DNA from: Kordia algicida | GTDB taxonomy: Bacteria; Bacteroidota; Bacteroidia; Flavobacteriales; Flavobacteriaceae | NCBI RefSeq assembly: GCF_051013375.1 | Contig: NZ_CP142125.1 | Length of the DNA: 64,000 nucleotides | Reading direction: 5' to 3' (one strand) | Shown here: positions 35,550 to 48,128 of the stretch, one piece after another | How the letters are laid out: each line of letters begins with the position of its first letter | Position numbering within the stretch: position 1 is the stretch's first letter | Translations under genes and position numbers: made by a program | Notes under the pieces: model-generated | Told to the model about the DNA's origin: nothing | The model's database searches: none | What the model saw: the letters and a program-made list of their open reading frames with translations, nothing else

Positions 35550-35578
35550 TGACAAGGTTGTTTTGCGCAACCTTGTCA
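35550..35578 (-). promoter_or_regulatory. Intercistronic 11-bp hairpin
   Basis: TGACAAGGTTG (35550-35560) pairs perfectly with CAACCTTGTCA (35568-35578) around a 7-nt loop. There is no T-run after it on the minus strand, so it is more likely an mRNA stabiliser or processing/attenuation element than a standard terminator. Confidence 0.55.
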
Positions 35579-35584
35579 TCAGTT

Positions 35585-36001
35585 TTATATACTTGTGAAT
35601 ATTTCTTTTTCGTTTTTAAAACTTTTAAATTCGACTTGATATCCGTCAGGATCTGTCACAAAAAAAGAAATGTGTTCGCCTGCTTTGTTTTCTAAAAAGG
35701 TTACTTCTGTCGTTACTTCTATGTCCATAGAGAATAGTTTGGTGTAAATTTTTCCCCAAGTTTCCATGTCTACAATGACACCAAAGTGAAATGATGGCAA
35801 TATTTGTCCGCTTAAGCGATAGTTTTTAAAATCGAAGTTGAAAGAACCTGCATTTGTAAAGGTCACTTGATTTCCGTAAAAGTCGATATCAATCCACGTG
35901 TTTGTTCCACGTCCTTTGTTAGCGCCAAGAATATCTACGTAAAATTCTTTTGTTTTTTGAATGTCATCACATGGCAATGCGAGATGGAATGCTGCTTTCA
36001 T
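35585..36001 (-). CDS. VOC-family (glyoxalase-like) protein
   Basis: A 138-residue single vicinal-oxygen-chelate domain. Two beta-alpha-beta-beta-beta modules are visible: HLALPCDDIQKTKEFYVDILG at the start and FVTDPDGYQVEFKSF at the end (Glu as a metal ligand). The His of HLALP is the other likely ligand. Members include glyoxalase I and bleomycin-resistance proteins; the substrate is not known. It overlaps the Nudix gene by 35 bp. Confidence 0.85.
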   Translation of the reverse strand: MKAAFHLALPCDDIQKTKEFYVDILGANKGRGTNTWIDIDFYGNQVTFTNAGSFNFDFKNYRLSGQILPSFHFGVIVDMETWGKIYTKLFSMDIEVTTEVTFLENKAGEHISFFVTDPDGYQVEFKSFKNEKEIFTSI

Positions 36002-36419
36002 AGTTGCTTGATTTTAGTTTCTTTTTGTATTTACTTTTAAAGTATGTTTTGACTGCGTTTTTGTCTTCTTTGTCTAAATAAGGCAATGCATTTTCCCAGT
36101 AGCACCAATATACGTCTTTGAATTTTTCAGTTTCAATAATATTGAAAAGATTGGTTTTAATGGTCGTTACAAAATGATGTTTTACGATTGTTATTCCTGC
36201 TTTTGCCGTTACTTTTGAAACAACATGCGTTAGACTATTTTTGCGAACATACAACCCAATTTCTTCGCGTGTTTCACGTATGAGACTTCCTTCTAATGAT
36301 TCTTTACGTTTTTTGACACCTCCAGAAAGTGTCAATCTTTTTTCAGTTCCCACTTTTTCAATGACTAAAAGCTGATCTCCATTGACTGCTAATAAACGTG
36401 TTTTTTGAATCGTTTTCAT
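35967..36419 (-). CDS. Nudix hydrolase
   Basis: A 150-residue Nudix hydrolase that cleaves nucleoside diphosphates linked to another moiety. The Nudix box runs from Gly34 to Leu56 and is complete: G-x5-E, then x7, then RETREEIGL (REUXEEXGU). Two-thirds of the remaining protein is the usual alpha-beta-alpha fold. Substrate unknown. It overlaps the VOC gene by 35 bp. Confidence 0.93.
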   Translation of the reverse strand: MKTIQKTRLLAVNGDQLLVIEKVGTEKRLTLSGGVKKRKESLEGSLIRETREEIGLYVRKNSLTHVVSKVTAKAGITIVKHHFVTTIKTNLFNIIETEKFKDVYWCYWENALPYLDKEDKNAVKTYFKSKYKKKLKSSNYESSIPSRIAM

Positions 36420-36436
36420 CTTATCGTGAATTGCGA

Positions 36437-36745
36437 TTAATAGTCTTCATCCATTGATGGTGCTTGTACAGCATCTGGATCGTCGTCGTCATAATCAACA
36501 TAATCATCTTCATCATAGTTTTCCATTGTCATTTCGAGTTTTACACTTACTTTGACAAGGTATTTGGTATCTCCTGAGATGACTTCTACAGCTTCTACAG
36601 ATTCACCTTTGGCGTTTTTGAACTTGATAACGTTGTGTTCTTCATAACCAAAAGGATATTTTTCTACTAAGAGTCCTAAAATTTCTGGAGTTAACTTTTT
36701 AAAGTCAACAATGACACGTTTTAAATTGTTATTTTGAGATTTCAC
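36437..36745 (-). CDS. Small conserved acidic protein of unknown function
   Basis: A 102-residue protein. The first 75 residues form a small alpha-beta fold (RVIVDFKKLTPEILGLLVEK, then a strand-rich part ending KVSVKLEMTM). The last 25 residues are extremely acidic (DEDDYVDYDDDDPDA). It lies between the Nudix gene and the DHS-like gene, as in many Flavobacteriaceae. The acidic tail may bind basic ligands such as polyamines; this is a guess. Confidence 0.7.
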   Translation of the reverse strand: MKSQNNNLKRVIVDFKKLTPEILGLLVEKYPFGYEEHNVIKFKNAKGESVEAVEVISGDTKYLVKVSVKLEMTMENYDEDDYVDYDDDDPDAVQAPSMDEDY

Positions 36746-36763
36746 GGTTTATTTTTTGTATGA

Positions 36764-37738
36764 TTACATTTTTAATAAGTAAGCGAATATTAATGGCGCT
36801 ACAATTGTTGCATCACTTTCTATGATGAATTTTGGCGTATCAATATCTAGTTTTCCCCACGTTATTTTTTCGTTTGGAACGGCTCCTGAGTACGATCCGT
36901 AACTTGTGGTTGAATCACTGATTTGACAGAAATAGTTCCAGAATGGTGTATCGGTTCGTTCCATGTCTTGGTATAACATTGGCACGACACATATTGGGAA
37001 ATCACCTGCAATTCCGCCTCCAATTTGAAAGAATCCGATGCCATTTTCTGAGTTTTCCGTATACCAATCTGCCAGAAACGTCATGTATTCAATTCCTGAT
37101 TTCATGGTACTTGCTTGCAATTCGCCTTTCATCACATAGCTTGCGAAAATATTCCCCATAGTACTGTCTTCCCATCCTGGACAAACTATTGGAAGATTTT
37201 TTTCCGCAGCAGCGTACATCCATGAGTCTTTTACATCAATTTCATAGTATTCTTCCAACACGCCAGATAGTAACATTTTATACATGTATTCGTGTGGTAA
37301 ATAACGTTCGCCATTTGCTTCTGCGTCTTTCCATATTTTGTAGATATGGCTTTGCAATCTGCGGAATGCTTCTTCTTCAGGAATGCATGTATCTGTCACA
37401 CGATTTAAGCCTTTTTCTAACAAATCCCATTCGTCTTGCGGTGTTAAGTCACGATAATTTGGAACACGCTTGTAATGTGAATGCGCTACCAAATTCATGA
37501 TATCTTCTTCTAAGTTTGCACCTGTACATGAAATGATGTGTACTTTGTCTTGACGAATCATTTCTGCAAATATTTTCCCAAGTTCTGCTGTACTCATTGC
37601 GCCCGCAAGCGAAACTAGCATTTTTGAACCTTTTTCTAAGTTGGCTTCATATCCTTTTGCTGCATCTACTAGCGATGCAGCGTTAAAGTGTAAGAAATAT
37701 TTTTCTATAAATTGTGTAATTGCTCCGTTAGTCTTCAT
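36764..37738 (-). CDS. Deoxyhypusine synthase-like protein
   Basis: A 324-residue enzyme of the deoxyhypusine synthase family, which transfers the aminobutyl group of spermidine through an imine on a lysine. The catalytic lysine equivalent is Lys296 in KITWGKL. GAMSTAELGKIF (about 46-57) and IIESDATIVAPLIF at the end match the family. Bacteria have no eIF5A, so the acceptor must differ: homospermidine or another amine are the usual ideas. It sits 11 bp inside the speB end, which supports a polyamine role. Confidence 0.9.
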   Translation of the reverse strand: MKTNGAITQFIEKYFLHFNAASLVDAAKGYEANLEKGSKMLVSLAGAMSTAELGKIFAEMIRQDKVHIISCTGANLEEDIMNLVAHSHYKRVPNYRDLTPQDEWDLLEKGLNRVTDTCIPEEEAFRRLQSHIYKIWKDAEANGERYLPHEYMYKMLLSGVLEEYYEIDVKDSWMYAAAEKNLPIVCPGWEDSTMGNIFASYVMKGELQASTMKSGIEYMTFLADWYTENSENGIGFFQIGGGIAGDFPICVVPMLYQDMERTDTPFWNYFCQISDSTTSYGSYSGAVPNEKITWGKLDIDTPKFIIESDATIVAPLIFAYLLKM

Positions 37739-38669
37739 CTTCGTTGTATTTTAAACGATTGATTTTGTTTTCGTTTGCAGTATTGTAAAGGTTTTCATTT
37801 TCTTCATCTTGATCTTGTGCTAAAAATTTATAGCTCAACATTTTATAGTATAATTTTGCTGCAAGAAAGTCCGATGATTTGTCGTTTGCATTTGGACAAA
37901 GTTCTACAATGTCAAATCCTACTACATTTTTTTCTTCAAATACACGTCTTAAAAATTCTAAGGTTTCGTACCAAAATAATCCGCCTGGTTCTGGTGTTCC
38001 TGTTGAAGGCATGATTGACGAATCGAATGTATCTAAGTCAAATGTAATGTATACCGTTTCGCCTAAAGCCTCAATTGCATTGTCCATCCAGTAATCGTCA
38101 TTTACCATATCGTGTGCAAAAAACACATTGTCTTCGTTCATTTCTGTACGTTCTATCGCGTCCATACTACGAATTCCAACTTGTACCAAGTTTGTATTTT
38201 GGTTGGCTTCATACAAAGCACATGCATGGTTGTATTTGGAACCTTCATATTCTTTACGCAAGTCAGCATGTGCATCTAATTGCAATACTGAAAGATTGTC
38301 AAAACATTCGTTAAAAGCACGCATTGCACCAATTGATATAGAGTGTTCGCCGCCAAAAAGTGTTACAAACTTGTTTCGCTTGATGTTTGTTTTTGTCACT
38401 TTATGTACGGTTGCTACCATAGCTTCTGGCGATTCGTTTTCTGTGATCGTATCAGCCAAGTAGATTCCTTGTTTGTATACTTCGCTATCCGTTTCTATAT
38501 CGTATAATTCCATGTTTTCAGAAGCGTGTAAAAATGCTTCTGGTCCTTTGTCTGCTCCTTTTCCCCACGTACTTGTTCCATCGTATGAAACTGGGATTAA
38601 CATTATTTTTGAGGTTTCAAAGTTTGCGTACGCTTCAGGAATACCTGCGTATGTTTTTTTGGTTTTCAT
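37728..38669 (-). CDS. speB: Agmatinase
   Basis: Hydrolyses agmatine to putrescine and urea with two Mn ions. Metal ligands visible: His109 in GGEHSIS, Asp132, His134 and Asp136 in LQLDAHADL, Asp211 and Asp213 in FDLDTFD. The residue after GGEHS and the GTPEPGG loop match the ureohydrolase family. Length 313 is normal. Between speA (41 bp upstream) and the DHS-like gene, this gives the agmatine route to putrescine. Arginase is less likely because of the neighbours. Confidence 0.95.
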   Translation of the reverse strand: MKTKKTYAGIPEAYANFETSKIMLIPVSYDGTSTWGKGADKGPEAFLHASENMELYDIETDSEVYKQGIYLADTITENESPEAMVATVHKVTKTNIKRNKFVTLFGGEHSISIGAMRAFNECFDNLSVLQLDAHADLRKEYEGSKYNHACALYEANQNTNLVQVGIRSMDAIERTEMNEDNVFFAHDMVNDDYWMDNAIEALGETVYITFDLDTFDSSIMPSTGTPEPGGLFWYETLEFLRRVFEEKNVVGFDIVELCPNANDKSSDFLAAKLYYKMLSYKFLAQDQDEENENLYNTANENKINRLKYNEDED

Positions 38670-38710
38670 TTTTTAAAATTGTTAATACTTCTTTTTAAGT
38701 TGTAATTGTG

Positions 38711-40183
38711 TTATTGGTTATAAGATGATAAAACTTCAGACAAGTCTATTTTTTCTGGCATGCTTGTCATTGCCTTGTTGATTTCAAAATTGTATCCTAA
38801 GAGCGATAGTAATTTTTCAGAGGTTTGTTGTTCTGAAAATAATGTTGTTACTATGTTTCCTTCTTCATCACGATCAATTAAAACGTGCTTTGGTTGTGGT
38901 ATTAAACAGTGTTGCAATCCGCCAAAACCACCAATTGTTTCTTGGTACGCTCCTGTATTGAAAAATCCGATGTATAAAGGCTTTTCTTTGCTAAATTTTG
39001 GTAGATAGATCGCATTCATATGTTGCTCGCTGTTGTAGTAATCGTCGCTATCACAGGTTAATCCGCCTAATAAAACACGTTCATATTCCTTTTGCCATCC
39101 GTTGATTGGTAGCATAATGAATCGTTTGTTGATTGCCCAAGTATCTGGCATTGTGGTGATGAATGATGAATTAATCATATTCCATTTTTCACGATCGTTT
39201 TGTTGTTTTTGGTACAATACTTCATAGATGGCGCCGCCACTTTCACCAACGGTAAAGCTTCCAAATTCTGTGAAAATATTAGGCACAGCTACGCCAGCTT
39301 CGTCGCAGGTTTGTTTGATTTGTTGAATGATTTCGTCAATCATATATTCGTAATCGTAATCAAATGCTAACGAGTTTTTTATCGGGAAACCGCCACCAAT
39401 ATTTAGACTGTCTAACGAAGGGCAAACTTTCTTTAGATTGATATAGACTTTCATGCATTTTAACAATTCGTTCCAATAATATGCAGTGTCACGAATTCCT
39501 GTATTGATGAAGAAGTGTAACATTTTTAGTGTTACTCTTGGATTATCTTTAATGTCTCTGTTGTAAAAAGGAACGATGTTTTTATAGCCAATTCCCAAAC
39601 GAGATGTATAAAATTCAAATTTTGGTTCTTCTTCAGAAGCGATACGAATTCCGATGTTGTAATTACCCTGAATTTCTTCGCTCAGCAAGCTAATTTCCTC
39701 GTAATTATCTATGATTGGAATACAGTTTTTATGTCCATTATTGATGAGTCTTCCAATATTTTTTACATATTGATCTCGTTTGAAGCCATTACTGATTACA
39801 AAAGCTTCATCTGTAATTTTTCCTTGTGCTTTTAAGTTTTCAACGATATCAATATCAAATGCTGATGATGTTTCAATATGAATATCATTTTTTAAAGCTT
39901 CATGTAGCACGTGTTGAAAGTGTGAACTCTTTGTACAATAGCAATAGTTGTAGTTTCCTGCATAGTTGTGTTTTTCCATTGCATTGGCAAACCATGTTTT
40001 TGCATTGTTGATATTTTCCGATATTTTAGGAAGGTATGTAAATTTTAACGGTGCTCCGTATTGGGCAATGACCTTTGAAAGATCAATGCCATGAAATTGT
40101 AATTTGTTGTTTTTATCAAGCTTGAATTCTTTTTGTGGAAAATCAAATGTCTGCTCGATAAGATCAATATATTTAGTTTTCAT
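38711..40183 (-). CDS. speA: Arginine decarboxylase, fold III PLP enzyme
   Basis: Decarboxylates arginine to agmatine. A 490-residue protein with an alanine-racemase-type barrel (about 60-300) and C-terminal beta domain. The PLP lysine is Lys85 in YCTKSSHFQ. Other cofactor contacts are in LNIGGGFP and the C-terminal GAYQE segment. It is shorter than the E. coli SpeA (about 630). Context with speB supports arginine as substrate; a diaminopimelate decarboxylase is unlikely. First gene of an operon of seven genes down to 34016. Confidence 0.92.
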   Translation of the reverse strand: MKTKYIDLIEQTFDFPQKEFKLDKNNKLQFHGIDLSKVIAQYGAPLKFTYLPKISENINNAKTWFANAMEKHNYAGNYNYCYCTKSSHFQHVLHEALKNDIHIETSSAFDIDIVENLKAQGKITDEAFVISNGFKRDQYVKNIGRLINNGHKNCIPIIDNYEEISLLSEEIQGNYNIGIRIASEEEPKFEFYTSRLGIGYKNIVPFYNRDIKDNPRVTLKMLHFFINTGIRDTAYYWNELLKCMKVYINLKKVCPSLDSLNIGGGFPIKNSLAFDYDYEYMIDEIIQQIKQTCDEAGVAVPNIFTEFGSFTVGESGGAIYEVLYQKQQNDREKWNMINSSFITTMPDTWAINKRFIMLPINGWQKEYERVLLGGLTCDSDDYYNSEQHMNAIYLPKFSKEKPLYIGFFNTGAYQETIGGFGGLQHCLIPQPKHVLIDRDEEGNIVTTLFSEQQTSEKLLSLLGYNFEINKAMTSMPEKIDLSEVLSSYNQ

Positions 40184-40343
40184 TAGTTTTAATGAGTTAA
40201 AAATTTATAGAAATAATCAAGGATTACTATGATAGATAGTAACAAAAAAGACAGTCTTTGATATAAACTCAAATACGGAAAGCAAATACCGTAAACGGTA
40301 TGAAAGTGCGTTGTAATAAGCACTTGAAAGTATGTTCTGTTTC

Positions 40344-40424
40344 AGAAGTCAGCCTGAGAATTCGGCGTCTGATACGTAAGACAGCTTTTGGAGTAGACTT
40401 CTTTATTCTCCTAAGCCCGAATCT
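40344..40424 (-). promoter_or_regulatory. Pseudoknot-capable structured leader element of speA
   Basis: Two perfect helices interleave: a 7-bp helix pairs 40344-40350 with 40396-40402 (AGAAGTC/GACTTCT), and a 6-bp helix pairs 40360-40365 with 40417-40422 (ATTCGG/CCGAAT). A third small hairpin (GTCT 40367-40370 with AGAC 40379-40382) sits inside. The interleaving is that of an H-type pseudoknot, as in several riboswitches. The ligand, if any, is unknown; polyamine, arginine or agmatine would make sense. Confidence 0.45.
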
Positions 40425-40481
40425 GAAAAAAGTATTCATTTATATAGGCAATGCGTTCTATTAGTGAACTCATTTACAAAA

Positions 40482-40489
40482 CAAACATA
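40482..40489 (-). promoter_or_regulatory. -7 box of the speA promoter
   Basis: On the minus strand TATGTTTG fits TAnnTTTG and is identical to the -7 box of rrn promoter 2. A CAAAA (TTTTG on minus) lies 15 bp further upstream, slightly too close for a good -33 box. Confidence 0.45.
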
Positions 40490-40786
40490 CTAAAAAAATA
40501 AGTTCAAAAAACTTTTTTCTATTTTTTTTCAAAAAAAATAAATTTTTATGAAAAATATTTTAACTAACTAATTTCAAGATACTTACACAATAAATTGCTC
40601 TTACTTTTCATATATAAAAAACAAATTTTGCTTTTTTATGTTGAATATCTGATTGATGATTGCATAATAATTGGTTTATAGATGATGAGTTTTTATTCAA
40701 TAATAAATCAGATAGCTGGATGAAACTTTATATATTAATTCTACCACTAACGCAAAAAAACCATTTCGTTTGTATACAAAATAACG

Positions 40787-40794
40787 TATTTTTG
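40787..40794 (+). promoter_or_regulatory. -7 box of the murQ promoter
   Basis: TATTTTTG fits TAnnTTTG. Only 4 bases separate it from the murQ ATG, so transcription would begin within or next to the start codon (near-leaderless mRNA) or the box is by chance. Confidence 0.35.
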
Positions 40795-40798
40795 AATT

Positions 40799-41620
40799 AT
40801 GGATTTCATTAAAACAACTGAGCAAGATTCTAAATACGATCATTTAGAAAAAATGACCGTATCGGAGCTACTAACAAACATTAACAATGAAGATAAAACA
40901 GTTCCGTTTGCTGTTTCAAAAGTAATTCCACAAATAGAAAAGCTAGTTTCTGAAATTGTAATTAGAATGAAAAATGGAGGTCGATTATTCTATATTGGCG
41001 CGGGTACAAGCGGAAGACTTGGAATTGTAGATGCTTCAGAATGCCCCCCAACATTTGGAGTTTCGCATGATTTAGTTGTCGGACTCATCGCTGGCGGTGA
41101 TACTGCCATCAGAAAAGCTGTCGAATTTGCAGAAGATGATACCCACCAAGGCTGGAAAGATCTTCAAGAACACAGCATCTCAGAAAATGATACTGTTATC
41201 GGCATTGCGGCATCTGGTACAACTCCATATGTCATTGGCGCATTAAAAGAATGTAACAACCATAACATCTTGACAGGTTGTATTACTTGTAATCGAAACA
41301 GTCCATTATCAAATGTATCCAAACTTCCTATAGAAATTATTGTAGGTTCCGAATTTGTAACTGGAAGCTCACGAATGAAAGCTGGAACTGCTCAAAAATT
41401 AGTGCTCAATATGATATCTACCGCAGTAATGATACAACTAGGAAAAGTAAAAGGAAACAAAATGGTCGACATGCAACTCAGCAATCATAAATTGGTAGAG
41501 AGAGGAGAGAAAATGATTATGTCTGAGTTACAAGTTTCTCAACAGATTGCGAAAAAACTATTAGAAAAACACAAAAACGTACGAAAAGCGATTCTTAATT
41601 ATGACAAAAAGAACAAATAA
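40799..41620 (+). CDS. murQ: N-acetylmuramic acid 6-phosphate etherase
   Basis: Cleaves the lactyl ether of MurNAc 6-phosphate to give GlcNAc 6-phosphate and D-lactate in cell-wall recycling. SIS-domain protein with YIGAGTSGRLGIVDASECPP (about 65-84), where Glu81 matches the catalytic glutamate, and a second active-site stretch AVEFAEDD. SSRMKAGTAQKLVLNM (about 194-209) is also family-specific. Length 273 is slightly short of E. coli MurQ (298), missing some of the C-terminal helix. It overlaps the DUF6095 gene by 20 bp. Confidence 0.95.
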   Translation: MDFIKTTEQDSKYDHLEKMTVSELLTNINNEDKTVPFAVSKVIPQIEKLVSEIVIRMKNGGRLFYIGAGTSGRLGIVDASECPPTFGVSHDLVVGLIAGGDTAIRKAVEFAEDDTHQGWKDLQEHSISENDTVIGIAASGTTPYVIGALKECNNHNILTGCITCNRNSPLSNVSKLPIEIIVGSEFVTGSSRMKAGTAQKLVLNMISTAVMIQLGKVKGNKMVDMQLSNHKLVERGEKMIMSELQVSQQIAKKLLEKHKNVRKAILNYDKKNK

Positions 41621-41822
41621 AGAACTATTAGGAAAAGGGTTAAAATTGATGGCTGGTTCGTTAGTATGCATGTTTTTAGGTCCAATAACCATTCATTCTG
41701 CATTCAAAAATCAAGACAAACCCTTATACATTCCCGTATTAATCGTTGGGTTAGCAATAGCCGTTGGCGCAATTATACTAGCATTCAAAGGCATGCGAAA
41801 AATAATGAACTCTATATTCTAG
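41601..41822 (+). CDS. DUF6095-family small membrane protein
   Basis: A 73-residue protein with a basic N-terminus and two membrane helices (about 13-33 and 41-63). FLGPITIHSAFKN and LAIAVGAIILAFKGMR match the DUF6095 pattern seen next to murQ in Flavobacteriaceae. The overlap with murQ suggests translational coupling. It ends on the stop of the convergent DinB gene. Function unknown. Confidence 0.8.
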   Translation: MTKRTNKELLGKGLKLMAGSLVCMFLGPITIHSAFKNQDKPLYIPVLIVGLAIAVGAIILAFKGMRKIMNSIF

Positions 41823-42337
41823 CTAGCTTTAGTATTCTTTAAAACATTTTTAGGTGTTGTGGGATTATAACCAAAATTCTCATCTTCTATTTCTATATCC
41901 AAACGATCCAAAATATATCCAATAATTGCATAATGATGAATTGCATGACCATTTGCCTGAGCAAGTAATGCCGCTAAAGTATACTGTAAAGTAATATTTC
42001 CATTTCCAAGATCATCTTCTACATTTAATAATAAATTTAAATCAATATCATTCAGAGCTTTTAACTTATCAGCAATAGCTTCAATCTCAGAAATAGCACA
42101 ATTACAATCATTCTCTATTCTTTGATCTCGTTCTCGTGAAACAAGATTCACGTACTTCTTTTCCAAACCATTAAAAATACATTTATAAAAATCTAAAACA
42201 TGTCGTATGTGTGAGCCTACACTAGAATAATAAGGACCTACTTCTTTACAGCAATAAGAACTATCATTAATTTCAATTAAAAGGTTTTTAGACTTAAATA
42301 AGGTATTCAGTAGGGAATCTATCAGTTTGGTATTCAT
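41819..42337 (-). CDS. DinB-superfamily protein
   Basis: A 172-residue four-helix-bundle protein of the DinB/YfiT group. The usual metal-binding histidines are seen in VGSHIRHVLDFY (about 39-50) and GHAIHHYAIIGYIL (about 126-139). The C-terminal FGYNPTTPK is frequent in this branch. Start ATG 42337 is chosen; upstream codons encode a hydrophobic run with poor coding character. Possibly a thiol-dependent transferase; role unknown. Confidence 0.75.
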   Translation of the reverse strand: MNTKLIDSLLNTLFKSKNLLIEINDSSYCCKEVGPYYSSVGSHIRHVLDFYKCIFNGLEKKYVNLVSRERDQRIENDCNCAISEIEAIADKLKALNDIDLNLLLNVEDDLGNGNITLQYTLAALLAQANGHAIHHYAIIGYILDRLDIEIEDENFGYNPTTPKNVLKNTKAS

Positions 42338-42483
42338 GAGAAAAATTTGTTGACTTAAATATACTAAAAAAACAATGAATCTCAATAATTGTCACTTCTG
42401 ATTTAATTTGGTTCAAAGTCTTTAAATACTTATCATCAAAAAAGTTTTTTAGAGCAAAAAGAAGTTTTAGTTTTCATGACATA

Positions 42484-42524
42484 AAAAAACCCTTATCATA
42501 ACTATATGATAAGGGTTTTAAAAA
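42484..42524 (-). terminator. Terminator of the rRNA operon
   Basis: A long near-perfect stem (AAACCCTTATCATA with TATGATAAGGGTTT) lies directly after the 5S gene in the minus direction and is followed on that strand by a T-run. Confidence 0.88.
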
Positions 42525-42525
42525 A

Positions 42526-42634
42526 AGGCGGCGACATACTCTCCCACATTTCTGCAGTACCATCTGCGCTAATGGGCTTAACTTCTCTGTTCGGAATGGT
42601 AAGAGGTGAGCCCCATTGCTATAACCACCTTAAG
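42526..42634 (-). rRNA. rrf: 5S ribosomal RNA
   Basis: About 109 nt on the minus strand. The sequence carries the expected 5S features, including the conserved CCGAACAGAGAAGTTAAGCC on the minus strand and complementary ends (GGTGG near the 5' end, CGCCGCC at the 3' end). Follows 23S after about 160 bp. End positions are estimated to within a few bases. Confidence 0.95.
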
Positions 42635-42640
42635 CTTTTA

Positions 42641-42660
42641 ATTCCCAACTTGATTGGGAA
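42641..42660 (-). other. rRNA spacer hairpin (CCAACTTGATTGG type)
   Basis: TTCCCAA and TTGGGAA pair around CTTGA, in the spacer between 23S and 5S. A close relative sits at 45716-45736. Likely part of a processing stem. Confidence 0.5.
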
Positions 42661-42794
42661 CCTAATAGTATTGAGATTTGAGTAATTAACATTGAGTGTA
42701 TTAGATTTCTAAATAATCTAACATCTCACTACTATCTAATAAGATAACATATTGAGATAAATAAGAGTTTTTTTGAGTGTTATATAAATAATAA

Positions 42795-45622
<2,828 letters not shown>

Positions 45623-45693
45623 CTTTTTGCTCTTTATTATTTTTGTTCTCTCGATGATTACTTTTAAAATTAATCTCGTTTCTCTTTTTATCT

Positions 45694-45710
45694 CAATATG
45701 TCAATGAACT
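45694..45710 (-). promoter_or_regulatory. boxA-like element upstream of 23S
   Basis: AGTTCATTGACATATTG on the minus strand. The same 17 bases occur before 16S at 47804-47820. Position and sequence fit rRNA antitermination boxes. Confidence 0.55.
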
Positions 45711-45715
45711 TTATA

Positions 45716-45736
45716 ATATCCAACTTGATTGGATAT
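45716..45736 (-). other. rRNA spacer hairpin
   Basis: ATATCCAA (45716-45723) pairs with TTGGATAT (45729-45736). The loop and inner stem CCAA-CTTGA-TTGG match the hairpin at 42641-42660. Confidence 0.5.
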
Positions 45737-45788
45737 CTCATGAAAATTTTTAAAAACCTTCAATGAGATTCCCATTTTCATGGGAACT

Positions 45789-45865
45789 TGGTGGAGAATA
45801 TCGGAGTCGAACCGATGACCTCCTGCGTGCAAGGCAGGCGCTCTAGCCAGCTGAGCTAATCCCCC
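45789..45865 (-). tRNA. tRNA-Ala (anticodon TGC)
   Basis: A 77-nt cloverleaf including an encoded CCA end. Acceptor stem GGGGGAT pairs with ATTCTCC; D loop AGCTCAGCTGG; anticodon stem-loop CTGCCTTGCACGCAG with TGC; T loop GGTTCGACTCC. It lies in the 16S-23S spacer, as usual. Confidence 0.96.
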
Positions 45866-46009
45866 ATTCTTTAGTGATGAGTTATTAGTAATGAGTCTTG
45901 AGTAAAACTCCTAACAAACCCAACTTCTAAAATTTCCTATTTAATACATATTTTTAATTAACCATTCAAAACTCATAATTCTGAATCCTAAACTCTTAAC
46001 TAAAATTAG

Positions 46010-46083
46010 TAGTCTCAGGCAGACTCGAACTGCCGACCTCTACATTATCAGTGTAGCGCTCTAACCAGCTGAGCTATGAGACT
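46010..46083 (-). tRNA. tRNA-Ile (anticodon GAT)
   Basis: A 74-nt cloverleaf; CCA is not encoded. Acceptor AGTCTCA/TGAGACT, D arm AGCTCAGCTGG, anticodon stem-loop CTACACTGATAATGTAG with GAT, T arm GTTCGAGTC. In the rRNA spacer upstream of tRNA-Ala. Confidence 0.96.
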
Positions 46084-46166
46084 CTACTTGTATTTTGTTC
46101 AATTTCTTAATTAACAGCTAAGCAAAAACAATCTATCGATCATTTTCAAATTATTCATCGTCGCTC

Positions 46167-47689
<1,523 letters not shown>

Positions 47690-47803
47690 GTTGTTTCTTT
47701 ATAATATAATTTCTTTCAACTCCGAACAATTCTATTACTCTCAAAAGATGTCTTTGCTTATGTTTTTTATCATTATATTGTCTCCAATATAATTGCTGCT
47801 AAT

Positions 47804-47820
47804 CAATATGTCAATGAACT
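47804..47820 (-). promoter_or_regulatory. boxA-like element upstream of 16S
   Basis: AGTTCATTGACATATTG on the minus strand, the same as before 23S. It lies between promoter 1 and the 16S start. Confidence 0.55.
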
Positions 47821-47860
47821 ATTTATTTCTATTTCTTAAACTTCCTTTCGAAAGCGGGTG

Positions 47861-47892
47861 CAAATATAAAACCCTTTTTTAATTCTACAAAA
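47861..47892 (-). promoter_or_regulatory. rrn promoter P1
   Basis: On the minus strand TTTTG (47892-47888), a 19-bp spacer, then TATATTTG (47868-47861). Excellent match to the Bacteroidota consensus. It is followed by GCACCCGC. Confidence 0.8.
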
Positions 47893-47999
47893 CTTTTTTT
47901 GAGATTTTTTTTGAAGCTCTATCGCAAACTTCTTGCCTCCCAAAATAAAGAATTTATCTCTTAGAACTTAACTAAAAACATTCCCGTTTTTAGCGGATG

Positions 48000-48032
48000 C
48001 AAACATACAACCCTTTTTCCTTTCTAACAAAA
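48000..48032 (-). promoter_or_regulatory. rrn promoter P2
   Basis: TTTTG, a 20-bp spacer, then TATGTTTG on the minus strand, followed by GCATCCGCTAAAA. 139 bp upstream of P1. Confidence 0.8.
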
Positions 48033-48128
48033 TCTTTTTAAACCTTTTTTGAAAGTTTTTTTAATCAAAAATTAATCTAGCCTTGTAATGAACTTCACTA
48101 ACACAAACCATGTCTGTTTTAGCGGATG

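Larger units (their letters stand above)
40184..40798 (-). other. Long leader of speA and divergent spacer to murQ
   Basis: A 615-bp gap. On the minus strand a -7 box (40482-40489) would give a transcript with about 290 nt of leader before speA. That leader contains a compact structured part (40344-40424). It also holds a perfect palindrome ATACCGT-TT... type (40300-40310 area) and a stem near 40320 (GTGC..GCAC). On the plus strand a -7 box (40787-40794) serves murQ. No gene was seen. Confidence 0.55.
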
